From: Basidiobolus meristosporus CBS 931.73
Lineage: Eukaryota > Basidiobolomycota > Basidiobolomycetes > Basidiobolales > Basidiobolaceae
DNA: 64,000 nucleotides
Direction of reading: 5' to 3'
NCBI GenBank assembly: GCA_002104905.1
Contig: MCFE01000090.1
Span: 62,001-126,000, forward strand
Shown here: positions 46,428-58,802 of the stretch, in pieces
Position numbering within the stretch: position 1 is the stretch's first letter
How the letters are laid out: the number at the start of each line of letters is the position of its first letter
Program-made: the position numbers and the translations under genes
Notes under the pieces: generated by a model
What the model saw: only the letters and a program-made list of their open reading frames with translations
Database searches by the model: none
Told to the model about the DNA's origin: nothing

Positions 46428-47667
46428 TGTTGTGTTGTATTATGATTGATTTGGGGCTTGTTCTACAATGTAGAGGCTAATCAACAATATACAACAACTT
46501 CCAGTATGCTAATACTGAAATAGGTTATTGGGAGTTTGATATACCAATAGAAGATATAACTTTCACTCATTTCCTCAATCTTGGGCTCAAAATATACTGT
46601 AGGCAGTGTTTATCACTTCTACAGCAGTGTTCTGACCTTCTGTCAACTAATGGGCTTATTTACTTTTATAGTAACTTTTCCTTATTTGGAAGTCACTTTC
46701 CTTTATAAGAAAATATTTCCTAATGTGGAAATTCTGAACTCCCCTTTAACCTAAAGGGGTGTATTGTAGAAGTCTCTAAAGGGGTCTTTAGACCTAAAGG
46801 GGTGTCTAAAGGGGTGTCTTTAGAGTAAAGGGGCTTCTTGTAGTGGTCTCTAAAGTGAACTTTACACTAAAGGGGTGCCTAAAGAACTTCTTTAGAGTAA
46901 AGGGGTTTCTTAAAGGGGTCTCTAAAGGGGTCTTTAGACAAAAGGGGTGTCTAAAGGGGTGTCTTTAGAGTAAAGGGGTTTCTTAGAGGGGACTTTTCCA
47001 ACAGAAAAGTGGTAGTTTCTTGTAGAACTTAGATTGGATTCTTGTGAGCTTTGCAGTCTCTTTACTGATGTAGTACTGATCAAATTCAGAATACTCAACA
47101 GTGCAAGTGATGCAGGGGAAGTCTTATAACCTTTAAACTTGTAATTGTAGTGTGGAGATTCTGGAAAGAGAGGCTCTCTTTATATTTCAGCTGGGGAAGT
47201 CATATATATGAAAATTTTGAAGGATCAAAGTTTTTGGGCAATTGCGCAAGCAATACACGTGATACAAAGCTAAAATTTTGCAGTGGCGCAGATTGGACAT
47301 AGGCGCAGCACCTGTAAAAATATCACGTGATTTGATTGGCTGGTTTGAAAGTTACATACAATCAAAGTCACCATAGTAATCCTAGCAATAAGGCATAGTA
47401 TATATAATAGTTGGACTTTTTTGGTCATAACTCCTTAAGTACTGCTTCAAATGAGCTGTAATTTGAAACATGTGTTGACTACTACGTGTTCTGTATGACA
47501 TAATATTCTTGGGTGGATTGCTTGTCAGGGTCTGGAGCATTTGTTCTTCAAAGTTGGAAATTCTTGATCTTTCACTTGTGTGTTACAATAGCAAAAAGCA
47601 AAATAAAGAAATGAGTGCAATATTGGTTTAGAGATATTGTAGTAATGGAATACTTTCCATTACCACA
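46428..47667 (+). repeat. Solo LTR-X, copy 2
   Basis: 1,240 bp, TGTTGTGTTG to TTACCACA, with a perfect 4-bp duplication ATTC (46,424-46,427 and 47,668-47,671), inside the RT start of C1. The AAAGGGG minisatellite at 46,750-46,990 has about 12 heptamers versus about 10 in copy 1. Segment 47,334-47,439, with TATATATAATAG, differs completely from copy 1. Confidence 0.92.
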
Positions 47668-47743
47668 ATTCTCAAACAAAAGGACTAGACTACACTGAAA
47701 CCTTTACAGGTAGCTATGTTTAATTCAATCAGACTGATAATGG
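47668..47743 (+). pseudogene. Copia C1 RT fragment
   Basis: Short RT piece ([10 protein letters not shown]) between LTR-X and a CACTA fragment; continues at about 48,307. Confidence 0.7.
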
Positions 47744-48306
47744 CTGGCCCCATGAACAATAATTGTGATGATCCTGACAAAAGGCCACCAGAAAATAAAA
47801 ATACTATGACTAAGAGGTATTGATCCCATCAGAGCACCATGCAGAGGTCATTGAAAAATAATTGCACACCTGATTTCACAAAAAATGTAGTCAAAATGTC
47901 TCATTGCAACAATGAATAAGTGGCTTCTGATTGGTCCTCTGCCAATTCTCTTACTTTTCAGTCCCAGACACTCAATCATCTCCTACATCTGTGTACATTG
48001 ATTGGCTATTACCTCTTTTCCACACTCCTTACTTCTTGACTCAACTAATTTACTTACTTTTCATGCATACAAATTGAATTATTTCAATTGACACTACAGT
48101 TGTACCTATATTACCAATTGTATTGACCTATACAAGTCCCTGCACCCAGCACTAACATTAAGCCCAATCCCACACTCAACAAGTAACTCCATTTAAATCC
48201 ACCATTCAATGAGAATTTCTGCTGTAACACCATTTTTCCATGGCTTTATGGCGCTGTTTATTCACTTGTTCTCATATGCCCTGTTTTTCCGCTGCATTAC
48301 TTATAG
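47744..48306 (-). mobile_element. CACTA-like fragment (copy U-G) inserted in C1
   Basis: Reverse-orientation match to 11,120-11,680 of U-A: the end of ORF2 (around HKAMEKW) and the 3' non-coding region. It interrupts C1 RT between IMAG and AAKYMFFIHQ. Borders are approximate and no clear target duplication is seen. This fragment helps define the right end of the CACTA-like element. Confidence 0.6.
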
Positions 48307-49385
48307 TGCAGCTAAATATATGTTTTTTATTCATCAAATATATTCAAAACTACATTTTTAGTGGAGCACCTGATGAGCATGTGTACCTGAACCAGCCTGA
48401 TGGGCATATTAACCATGATACCCCCCCCCACTTTTTCTGCAAGCTTTAAAAATCTCTAAATGGTCTAAAAACAATCACAGAGAGCTGCAAATTGCAAGAT
48501 AGACTCTTATTTGTAATATTTGGGTTTCCAAAGTAGTAATACTGACTAAAGAATATACTACAAGCCAGATAATGCAAGTCTAGTTCTATTAACTCAATAT
48601 GTGGATGATCTTAATATAGCCACTAATGACCAATATACCTGGAAGTGACTAGATCTGATCTGTCTAAGGAGCTCAAGATGTCTAATCTAGGAGAACTCAG
48701 TGACTACTTAGGAATAAAGCTTACCAAGAACAGAAGTACACAGACTATCACTCTAAACAAGTCCAAGTATGTTCAAGATATACTTATGTAGTGCTAAATG
48801 GAAGACAGTTAACTGGAAGCTACCCCAATGAAGACAAATCTTGACTTGGTCAAAGCTGCTAGTAGGTTCTTAAGGTACATCTGTGAGAATTCAGAGCTGG
48901 ATCTTGTAGGATACTCTGATTCTGACTGTGGACAAAGTTTAGAAAACATAAGATCTACCACAGAATACACCATTTGTTACTGTAATTGAGCAATTTCATG
49001 AAATCATGAAATCAACCAACTGTAGCATGTTTCACCACAGAGGCAGGGTATGTGGCAGCCTGTGAAGCTACAGAAGAAGCAATATGCTTAAGAAAGCTTT
49101 TTAAAGACTTAAACTTATGTCAAAAAGTGCTTATTATTTTATTTCAAGATAATCAAGGATGTGTACTATTAGGTAGAATTCAAGCTTTTCATGATAGAAC
49201 TAAGCACATGACTCTCTGACATCATTTCATATGTGAAGCTATGGAGAGCAACTAAGTTACTTAGCTTACTGCCCAACAGATGCAATGATTGCAGACATAT
49301 TTACCAATCCATTAGCTAGAGACAAATATCAATATCTTAGGTCACAATTAGGACTAGTCAGTATGAACATTTAGTTGGGTGGGAG
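48307..49385 (+). pseudogene. Copia C1 RT-RNase H end
   Basis: RT with intact YVDD at 48,596-48,607 but many stops. RNase H remnants include YSDSDCGQ and TTEAGYVA, then the end at SMNI (49,368). The purine tract GGTGGGAG adjoins the 3' LTR. About 100 codons are missing around 48,855. Confidence 0.8.
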
Positions 49386-49734
49386 TGTTGTGAAGATTTG
49401 TAGTCCCACCTAAACACTTGCCTAACTTAGTCACTTAGATCATTGCCTACAAATCCTAGTGAATACTGACCAAATTTCTTTTTGGGATTTGATAGGGATA
49501 TTTTCACCAAATCACCAGGTACCCAAAACATAAAAATTCTCAAGGTTGTTCAAACTGCCCCAAACCTTTCACACATGCTTTTAAGACCTTCCTAGACATG
49601 TTCTACATGCCTGTGATGCCAGGACTATGTAAAAATATAACTACTACCTACATATTTAATATATCTTTAAGTGAAAACCAGATAACAAGCTTGTTCCACC
49701 AATCACTTCTAATATGTCCAAAATCCTTACAACA
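49386..49734 (+). repeat. 3' LTR of copia C1
   Basis: 349 bp, TGTTGTGAAG to CCTTACAACA. The 5' partner of C1 is missing, so no duplication can be checked. A 13-bp spacer separates it from the next LTR. Confidence 0.85.
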
Positions 49735-49747
49735 TTTACCAGTACGT

Positions 49748-50096
49748 TGTTGTAAAAATCTGTAATTCCACCTAAGTATTCACCTAACTTAGTCACTTAG
49801 ATCATTACCCTCAAATCCTAGCAAATACTGACCAAATTCCTTACTGGGATTTACTTAGAATATTCTCACCAAAATACCAGGTACCCAGAACATGAAAATT
49901 CTCAAAGTTGCCCAAACAGCCCCAAACTTGGCACATATGTTCTTGAAACCTTCCTTAATCTATCCTATCTGCTTGCTATGCCAAGACCATGTAAATGTAT
50001 AAATACTACTTGTACATTCAATAAATCATTAAGTGAAAACCACATAATCTGCTTGTCCTCTCAATCACTTCCAATATCTTGAAGACTCTTACCACA
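49748..50096 (+). repeat. 5' LTR of copia insertion C5/C6
   Basis: 349 bp, TGTTGTAAAAATC to CTTACCACA. The preceding TACGT (49,743-49,747) pairs with TATGT after the last LTR (59,135-59,139), a 5-bp duplication with one CG-to-TG change. The primer binding site TGTTATGAGCCCCAAG follows at 50,097. Confidence 0.88.
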
Positions 50097-51746
50097 TGTT
50101 ATGAGCCCCAAGCTGTCACTCTCTGGAATTTCTACAGCTGCTATTACTGGATTTTTTCCTTCTACTGAAAAGTTGGATGGATCTAACTACCATGTGTGGA
50201 AGGTGTAGTTGAAGATGCTGCTACAAGAAAGAGGCCCTTGGGATATTTTCATGGGAGAAGAATGCCCTCCTAGAAATGTGGGAGAGGAAGCCTCAAAGTA
50301 CCAGAAGAAAGAACAAAGTGCCTTTAACTGCATTTGCCGTAATGTTAAGACAAATTGCTAATTCAATGCTCAATAATTCAATGCTCAAGAGCAAAAACAG
50401 CAAAGAATGCCTGGAAGGCATTAGAAGATGCCTACTAATCATGTGCAGCTGCTAGGAAAATGTATCTGAGACAAAATTCTTTACTACAAAGATGCTGCTA
50501 GGAGAAGATATGATAAATCTAATATACAGAATTACCTGGCAGGTAGATGAAATGGAATCTCTGAGTGTACCAACTACCTATTAGGATGTGAAAGTTATCA
50601 TCCTGAATAGCCTGACAGACAAGCTTCAGGGCCTTGTATCAGCCCTAGAGTCCAGAACTGAAGATTTGACCTTAAATTATGCATATGGAAGGCTTCTGGA
50701 TGAAGAATTAAAAAATCAAGCGCCAATAAGAAGGAAGAAGAAAATGCTTCAATAAGCAATGATAACCAACAAAGGAGGTACCCAGGACCCTACAAAGGCA
50801 ACAGCAACCTGTTTTGTAACTACTGCAAAAGCAAAGGACACACATCAGACTAGTGTCTCAAAAAGAGAGATAACCAGCAAAAGAAGCCTGAATATGGAAA
50901 TGCTGCAACAACTGACAATAGACCATTCATATCTGTACTAAATATGACCACAAACAAGGATTCTCAGATTTGGTATATTGACTGTGGAGCATCTCAACAC
51001 TTTACACACCAAAAAGAACTTTTTACCCAATATCAAGAAATTCCAATTAGGAAGGCTTTCATGGGTGACAATAGAACACTGATGCAGTGGGAGAAGGAAC
51101 TATCCAAGTAAGCCTAAGAAGCAGTAAAGGAAGCCATACACAGACCTTTAAAGAAGTACTTTATGTACCAGAAATAGCCAAAAACCCACTATCTGTAAGC
51201 AAGGTCACAACAGAAGGACTCAGCTTCAGCATTGACAATTGTGGATGCAAGATCACTGATCAAAATGGTGCCCATATTGCTTTGGGTATCAGAGATCAGA
51301 ATCTATACAAGTTGAATTATATGCCATTATGTTTGGAGGCCAATATAAATAACTTAAATGAAGAAACACCAATGCTTGGGCACAGGAGATTTGGGCACAT
51401 CAATTTTGATTATATGCGCAAAATGATCAAAGATCAGCTAATTTCTGGAGTAAAAGTTCATCCCCCAGCTAATTTGGAGCACTGTGAAGCCTGCATATAT
51501 GGGAAACAAGCCAGACAACTGTTCAAGAGCTCTGGGTTAATCAATGCTAAGAGAAAATTTGATATAATTCTCTCAGACCTGTGTGGACCTATGCAAAATT
51601 TATCCCTAGGTGGGATGAAGTATTAAGTCACTTTTATTGATAATTATACAAGATACATATGAGTCTACTTCATGGTGAGAAAGGAAGAAGCTCTGTCTAA
51701 GTTCAGGGAGCTTAAAGCCATGGTGGAGAGAGAAACTGGTGAAAAA
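50097..51746 (+). pseudogene. Copia C5 gag to integrase, first repeat unit
   Basis: Gag starts after the primer site. From about 50,353 to 51,746 the sequence is a tandem duplicate of the region starting at 51,747. Contents: gag LTLNYAYGRLLDEE, knuckle (CNYCKSKGHTSD equivalent), protease site at about 50,975 (IDCGASQHF, Ser to Cys), GAG-pre-integrase and the integrase start (LCGPMQNLSLGGMKY, 51,580). The unit stops in the integrase at GEKIK. A one-base deletion near 51,080 and a small direct repeat of AATTCAATGCTC at 50,358-50,380 are specific to this unit. Confidence 0.85.
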
Positions 51747-52802
51747 ATCAAATTGCTAATTCAATGCTCAAGAGCAAAAACAGCAAAGAATGCCTGGAAG
51801 GCATTAGAAGATGCCTGCTAATCATGTGCAGCTGCTAAGAAAATGTATCTGAGACAAAATTCTTACTACAAAGATGCTGCCAGGAGAAGAAATGAAAAAT
51901 CTAATTAACAGAATTACCCTGCTGGTAGATGAGATGGAATCTGTGGGTGTACCAACTACTGATGAGGATGTGATAGTTACCATCCTGAATAGCCTGACAG
52001 ACAAGCTTCAGGGCCTTGTATCAGCCCTAGAGTCCAGAACTGAAGATTTGACCTTAAATTACACATATGGAAGGCTTCTGGATGAAGAATTAAAAAATCA
52101 AGCGCCAATAAGAAGGAAGAAGAAAATGCTTCAATAAGCAATGATAACCAACAAAGGATGTACCCAAGACCCTACAAAGGCAACAGCAACCTGTTTTGTA
52201 ACTACTGCAAAAGCAAAGGACACACATCAGACCGTTGTCTCAAAAAGAAAGATAATCAGAAAAAGAAGCCTGAATATGGAAATGCTGCAACAACTGAAGA
52301 TAGACTATTCATATCTGCACTAAATATGACCACAAACAAGGATTCTCAGATGTGGTATATTGACTCTGGAGCATCTCAGCACTTTACACACCAAAAAGAA
52401 CTTTTTACCCAATATCAAGAAATTCCAATTAAGAAGGCTTTCATGGGTGACAATAGAACACTTGATGCAGTGGGAGAAGGAACTATCCAAGTAAACCTTA
52501 GAAGCAGTGAAGGAAGCCATACACTGACCTTTAAAGAAGTACTCTATGTACCAGAAATAGCAAAGAACCTACTCTCTGTAAGCAAGGCCACAGCAGAAGG
52601 ACTCAGTTTCAGCTTTGACAATTCTGGATGCAGGATCACTGATCAAAATGGTGCTCATATTGCTTTGGGCATCAGAGATCAGAATCTATACAAGTTGACT
52701 TATATTCCATCATATCTGGAAGCCAATATAAGTAACTTAAATGAAGAAACACCAATGCTTTGGCACAGGAGATTTGGGCACATCAATTTTGATTATTTGC
52801 GC
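51747..52802 (+). pseudogene. Copia C5 gag to pre-integrase, second repeat unit
   Basis: Second copy of the duplicated segment, better preserved. Gag MLPGEEMKNLINRITLLVDE (51,874), knuckle CNYCKSKGHTSDRC (52,195-52,240, complete CCHC), protease IDSGASQHF (52,360). The open frame 52,158-52,802 covers knuckle, protease and pre-integrase. It is interrupted by LTR-1 at FDYLR. Confidence 0.9.
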
Positions 52803-53606
52803 TGTGGTAGGGTTAACATACCTCCCACAGACAAGTTTATTCATACAGTCATTGTGATATACTTAACCATATTTTATTTTATCAGTATTATCCCATTCTT
52901 CTTTTGCCCATATTATCAGTATTATCCCCATATGATGTTTACCCTGATTAGTTATTAGCATTAGTTATCCCAGATGTTATTCAGCTTTGTGATCAGTATA
53001 TGTATCTACATAAGGCAAGTACCCGCGTCAGTACCCATGGCACATGACCTAGGTCTGTGTTACCATCCCTACCATTCCAATACCATATACGGTATTTCTA
53101 TGTTGCACAGGTTTCAGACTACTGATTCCTGATTGGTTGAATGTGCTGTGCCTATTAGAATCTTCCAGGACATTCTTGGCATATTTTTAGCTCATAGTGA
53201 TGTCATCAAGAATTCCACTGATACCTAGAATCTTCTAGAACCTTGTCATTAGTAATCACTTGGCAATCAGGAAAAGTAATTAAGGGAAAGCAATCCCTCA
53301 TCAATAAATCATCCCTTCTATCAGTAACACTTCTCCCTTATTGATTAGCAGTTTATCACTGCACCTGCCTTCAACAGTACATCTCAGACCTGCCATCAAG
53401 GAGCTTTTCAGGGTAGTGCACAAGACACACAGAGGCCTTTGGAGACACTTGGAGCACCTAGGAAGCTAGAGAAGCAGGAGCTTTTACCATAGTGACATAT
53501 TGACAAAGACACCAGCAGTTTAGACACAGAGGTTATTGCACCCATCAGACACCTCACACACCTTGAGTTGTGTAGCTTCTCCCAGGAGTACCTCTACACC
53601 ACCACA
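52803..53606 (+). repeat. Solo LTR-1, copy 2 (804 bp)
   Basis: TGTGGTAGGG to CCACCACA, with a perfect 4-bp duplication GCGC (52,799-52,802 and 53,607-53,610). It splits FDYLRKMIKDQ of C5. Same length as the copy at 40,143 with few differences by eye, implying similar, recent age. No internal region. Confidence 0.95.
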
Positions 53607-56282
53607 GCGCAAAATGATCAAAGATCAGCTAATTTCTGGAGTGAGAATTGATCCCCCAGCTAATTTGGAGCACTGTGAAGCCTGAATATACGGGAAACAA
53701 GCCAGACAACTGTTCAAGAGCTCTGGGTTAATCAAAACTAAGAAAAAATTAGATCTAATTCACTCAGATCTTTGTGGACCTATGCAATATTTATCCTTAG
53801 GCGGGATGAAGTATTTAATCACTTTTATTGTTGATTATACAAGATACACATGGGTCTACTCTATGGAGAGAAAGGAAGAAGCTCTGTCTAAGCTCAGGGA
53901 GTTTAATGCCATGGTGGAGAGAGAAACTGGTGAAAAAATCAAGAAAATACACTCTGACAATGGTGGAGAATATACCTCAAAACTCTTCATCCACTTCTGC
54001 AAAATTCATGGGATAAAGCAAGAGACTACTGTACCATACTCCCCACAGCAAAATGGAGTAGCAGAACAAGCTAACAGATCAATAATTGATATGGCAAGAT
54101 CTATGATCCATGATCAAAAATTATCCTATGATTTTTGGGCGGAATCAGTTGCCACTGCTGTATACCTTAAAAATAGGAGTTATAACAGAATACTTTGTGA
54201 TTCTACTCCATTTGAAGCATGGTATGGATACAGACCAAGTGCAGAACATCTAAGAATATTTGGGTGTACAGCATATGCCAAAAAACTGGCCGGAAATCAG
54301 TCAAAATTTGAGCCAAAAAGTGTAAAATGCATATTTTTGGGCTATTGCAATGAGAGTAAGGCATACAGACTCTACAAAACCAAAGCAAAGAAGCTGATTA
54401 AGTCCAGGGATGTGTTGCTTGATGAAAATTTAAAATTTGACAAAAAATGACATCAGATGATGACAAAAATTTGATCTCAAGTCCACCAATTGTCAGGATT
54501 GAATCAGAGCAAAACAATGAAAATTTTTTCACTCCAGAGGACTCTACAACCATGGTTCAGCCAGAATTGGTGCCCAGGAATATCCCAGAAGTGACTGTTC
54601 CAGTATCAAATGCCCGGAGATCCAATTGGACAAGAAATAGCCTAAATTACTATATCAACAATGGTACAAACTTAGCCTATGCCTATTCAGTCCATATTGA
54701 TGAACCCCAGACTGTAAAAGAGGCCCTAAATAGCCCTCAGACAAAGTTTTGGAGATCTGCAATGACTGAGCAATATCAGGCCATGATGGAAAATCAAACT
54801 TGGGACTTAATCAAATTACCAATCAACTGAAAATCAATTGGATGCAGATGGGTCTTCAAGACAAAATACAAGGCTGATGGTACAACTGAAAGATACAAAG
54901 CAAGACTTGTGGCCAAAGGATACTCTCAAGCAAAAGGACTTGACTATACTGAGACCTTTGCACCGGTAGCCAGGTTTAATTCCATCAGACTAATATTGGC
55001 TATTGCAGCCAAATATAAGTTTTTTATTCATCAAATGGATGTAAAAACTGCATTTTTGAATGGAGAACTTGATGAGGACGTGTATATGAACCAGCCTGAT
55101 GGGTTTGTTGACCAAGATAACCCAAATTTGGTCTGCAAGCTTAAAAAGTCACTATATGGTCTCAAACAATCACCAAGAGCCTGGAATTGCAAGATAGAAT
55201 CTTATTTGGAATCTTTGAGTTTCAAAAGGAGTAATGCTGACTATAGTATATACTATAAGCCAGAGAGAGTAAATCTAGTTCTATTAGCTCTATATGTGGA
55301 TGATATTATTATAGCCGCCTATAACCTAGAAACATTGGAAGAGACTAAATCCAACCTATCAAAGGAGCTCATGATGCCCAATCTAGGAGAACTCAGTTAC
55401 TACTTAGGGATTAAGTTCTCCATAGACAGAAGTACCCAGACTATTACACTAAGCCAATTCAAGTACATTCAAGATATACTCAAGAAGTACCAAATAGAAG
55501 ACTGTAAACTGGCAGCTACCCCAATGGAGACAAACCTTAACTTGGTCAAAACTCAACCAAATGAAGAGAGATTGATGCCATCTGAAAGCCCTGACTTTCC
55601 TTATCAATCTATGGCCGGCAGTCTGATGTATATCATGCTTTGAACACGTCCATATATCTCATATTCAGTGGGAGTTGTCAGCCAACTTAATCAGAACTAT
55701 GGATCTGATTATTGCAGCAGTTAAGCGGATTTTTAGATACCTAAAAGGAGCTGCCAATATCTGCTTAAGATACACTTATAAGGATTCAGAGCAGGATCTT
55801 GTGGGATACTCTGATGCTGATTGGGGACAAAATTTAGAAGACATAAGATCCACCTCAGGATACACCTTTCTTTACTGTAAAGGAGCAATTTCATGGAATT
55901 CAAGAAAGCAACCAACTGTAGCACTTTCTACTACAGAGGCAGAGTATATGGCAGCCTGTGAAGCCACAAAAAAAGCAATGTGGTTAAGAAAACCCTTTAC
56001 AGACTTAGGCCTATGTCAAAAAACACCTATTACTTTATTTCAAGATAATCAAGGATGTATACAATTAGGTAGAAATCCAACTTTTCATTCTAGAACCAAG
56101 CACATAGATATTAGACATCATTTCATACATGAAGCTATAGAGAATAACTTAGTAAGCTTAGTTTACTGTCCCACAGATGAAATGATTGCAGACATATTTA
56201 CTAAACCATTAGCTAGAGACAACTTTGAATATCTTATGTCAAAATTAGGACTAGTCAGTATGAACATTTAGCTGAGTGGGAG
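53607..56282 (+). pseudogene. Copia C5 integrase-RT-RNase H
   Basis: Integrase (53,782-54,450) has HSDLCGPM, IHSDNGGEY and NGVAEQANRS: all three acidic residues kept. A six-A run with TGA (54,442-54,450) ends it and an ATG overlapping the stop opens the next frame (54,447-54,830), which ends with TGA at 54,828-54,830. RT (54,909-55,643) has intact YVDD at 55,293-55,304 and stops at a TGA in place of a Gly codon. RNase H (55,675-56,271) has YSDADWGQ and STTEAEYMA and ends SMNI. Best preserved copia pol in the window. The purine tract GAGTGGGAG adjoins the LTR. Confidence 0.93.
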
Positions 56283-56629
56283 TGTTTTAAAAATTCTTAT
56301 TCCCACCTAAATATTTGCCTAACTTAGTCACTTAGATCATTACCCTCAAATCCTAGAGAATACTGACCAGATTCCTTGTTGGGATTTACTTGGAATATTT
56401 TCACCAAAATACCAGGTACCCAGAACATGAAAATATGAAAGTTGTCCAATCAGCCCCAAACTTTGACACATGTTCTTGGGACCTTCCTTAACCTACTCTA
56501 CGTGTTTGTAATACCAAGACCAGGTAAAAGTATAAATACTACTTTTACATTCAATAAATCATTAAGTGAAAACCACAAAATCTACTTGTCCTCCCAATCA
56601 CTTCCAATATCTCCAAGACTCTTACAACA
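56283..56629 (+). repeat. Internal (middle) LTR of copia insertion C5/C6
   Basis: 347 bp, TGTTTTAAAAATTC to CTTACAACA. It is followed directly by integrase sequence (GAATATACCTC) and not by a primer site, so it is the shared LTR between the full unit and the partial downstream unit. Confidence 0.9.
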
Positions 56630-58802
56630 GAATATACCTCAAAACTCTTCATCCACTTCTGCAAAATTCATGGGATAAAGTAAGAGACCACTGTACCATA
56701 CTCTCCACAGCAAAATGGAGTAGCAGAATGTGCTAGCAGATCAATAACTGATATGGCAAGATCTATGATCCATGATCAAAAATTATCCTATGATATTTGG
56801 GTGAAATCAATTGCTATTGGTGTATATCTTAAAAATAGGAGTTATAGGAGAATACTTTGTGATTCTACTCCATTTGAAGCATGGTATGGGTACAGACCAA
56901 GTACAGAGCATCTAAGAATATTTGGGTGTACAGCATATGCCAAGAAACTGCCCAGATATCAATCAAAATTTTCACAAAAAATGACATCAGATGATGACAA
57001 AAATCTGATCTCAAGTCCACCCATTGTCAGGATTAAATCAGAGCAAGACAATGAAACTTTTTTTACTCCAGAGAACTCTACAACTGCTGTTCAGCCAGAA
57101 TCAGTGCCCAGGAATATCCCAGAAGTGATCATTATAGTATCAAATGCCTGGAGAACAAATCACACAAGAAATAGCCCAAATTACTATATCAACAATGGTA
57201 CAAACTTAGCCTATGCCTATTCAGTCCATATTGATGAGCCCCAGACTGTAAAAGAGGCCCTAAATAGCCCTCAAAGAAAGTTTTGGAGATCTGCAATGAC
57301 TGAGCAATATCAGGCCCTGATGGAAAATCAAACTTGGGACTTAATCAAATTACCAATCAATTGGATGCAGATGGGTCTTCAAGACAAAATACAAGGCTGA
57401 TGGTACAATTGAAAGATACAAAGCAAGACTTGTGGCCAAAGGATACTCTCAAACAAGAGGACTTGACTATACTGACACCTTTGCACTGGCAGCCAGGTTT
57501 AATTCCATCAGATTGATATTGGCTATTGCAGCCAAATATAAGTTTTTATTCATCAAATGGATGTAAAACTGAATTTTTGAATGGAGAACTTGATGAGGAT
57601 GCGTACATGGACCAGCCTGATGGTTTGGTTGACCAAGATAACCTCCATTTAGTCTGCAAGCTTAAAAAGTCACAATATGGTCTCAAGCAATCACTGAGAG
57701 CCTGGAGTTGCAAGACAGATTCTTATTTGGAATCTTTGAGTTTCAAAAGGAGTAATGCTGACTCTAGTATATACTATAAGCCAGAGAGAGCAAATCCAGT
57801 TCTATTAGCTCTATATGTGGATGATCTTATTATAGCCACCAATAACCTAGAAACATTGGAAGAGACTAAATCCAACCTATCAAGGGAGTTCATGATGCCC
57901 AATCTAGGAGAACTCAGTTACTACTTAGGGATTAAGTTCTCCATAGACAGAAGTACCCAGACTATTACCCTAAGCCAATCCAAGTATATTCAAGATATAC
58001 TCAAGAAGTACCAAATAGAAGACTGTAAACTGGCAGCTACCCCAATGGAGACAAACCTTAACTTGGTCAAAACTCAACCAAATGAAGAGAGATTGATGCC
58101 CCCTGAGAGCCCTGACTTTCCTTATCAGTATATGGTCAGCAATCTGATCTATATCAAGCTTGGGACATGTCCAGATATCTCATATTCAGTGGGAGTTGTC
58201 AGCCAACTTAATCAGAACTATGGATCTGATCATGGCAGCAGTTAAGCGGATTTTTAGATACCTAAAAGGAGCTGCCAATATCTGCTTAAGATACACTTAT
58301 AAGGATTCAGAACAGGATCTTGTGGGATACTCTGATGCTGATTGGGGACAAAATTTAGAAGACATAAGATCCACCTCAGGATACACCTTTCTTTACTGTA
58401 AAGGAGTAATTTCACGGAATTCAAGAAAGCAACCAACCATAGCACTTTCTACCACAGAGGCAGAGTACATGGCAGCCTTTGAAGCTATAAAAGAAGCAAT
58501 GTGCTCAAAAAAGCTTTTATAGATTTAGGCCTATGTCAAAAAATACTTATTACTTTATTTCAACACAATCAAGGATGTATACAACCAGGTAGAAATCCAA
58601 TATTTCATGCTAGAACTAAGCACACATATATTAGACATCATCTCATATGTGAAGCTATAGAGAATAACTTAGTTAGCTTAGTCTACTGTCCTACAGATGA
58701 AATGATTGCAGACATATTTACCAAACCATTAGCTAGAGACAAGTTTGAATATCTTAGGTCACAATTAGGACCAGTCAGTATGAGCATTTAGCTGAGTGGG
58801 AG
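56630..58802 (+). pseudogene. Copia C6: partial unit, integrase to RNase H
   Basis: Starts mid-integrase at EYTSKLFIHF, then NGVAECASRS (catalytic Glu kept). A deletion removes the integrase C-terminal part and joins directly to KMTSDDDKN (about 56,975), so the frame 56,753-57,400 runs through. RT (57,526-58,245) has YVDD (about 57,815). RNase H is in two frames (58,160-58,522 and 58,501-58,791). It ends SMSI with GAGTGGGAG before the LTR. Frameshifts at about 57,400 and 57,560. Confidence 0.9.

Noticed and set aside
48288-48302. TATAGTG at the right border of the CACTA fragment in C1 as a possible CACTA terminus
   Set aside because: The left border lacks a matching CACTA, and the bases can be read as decayed copia sequence (CTATTGCAG). 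This side is also the internal side of the element.
56283-58802. C5 and C6 as two independent nested copia insertions
   Set aside because: The middle LTR has no target duplication on either side (TACGT left versus GAATA right of 56,629), whereas the outer flanks match; one composite insertion is the simpler reading.
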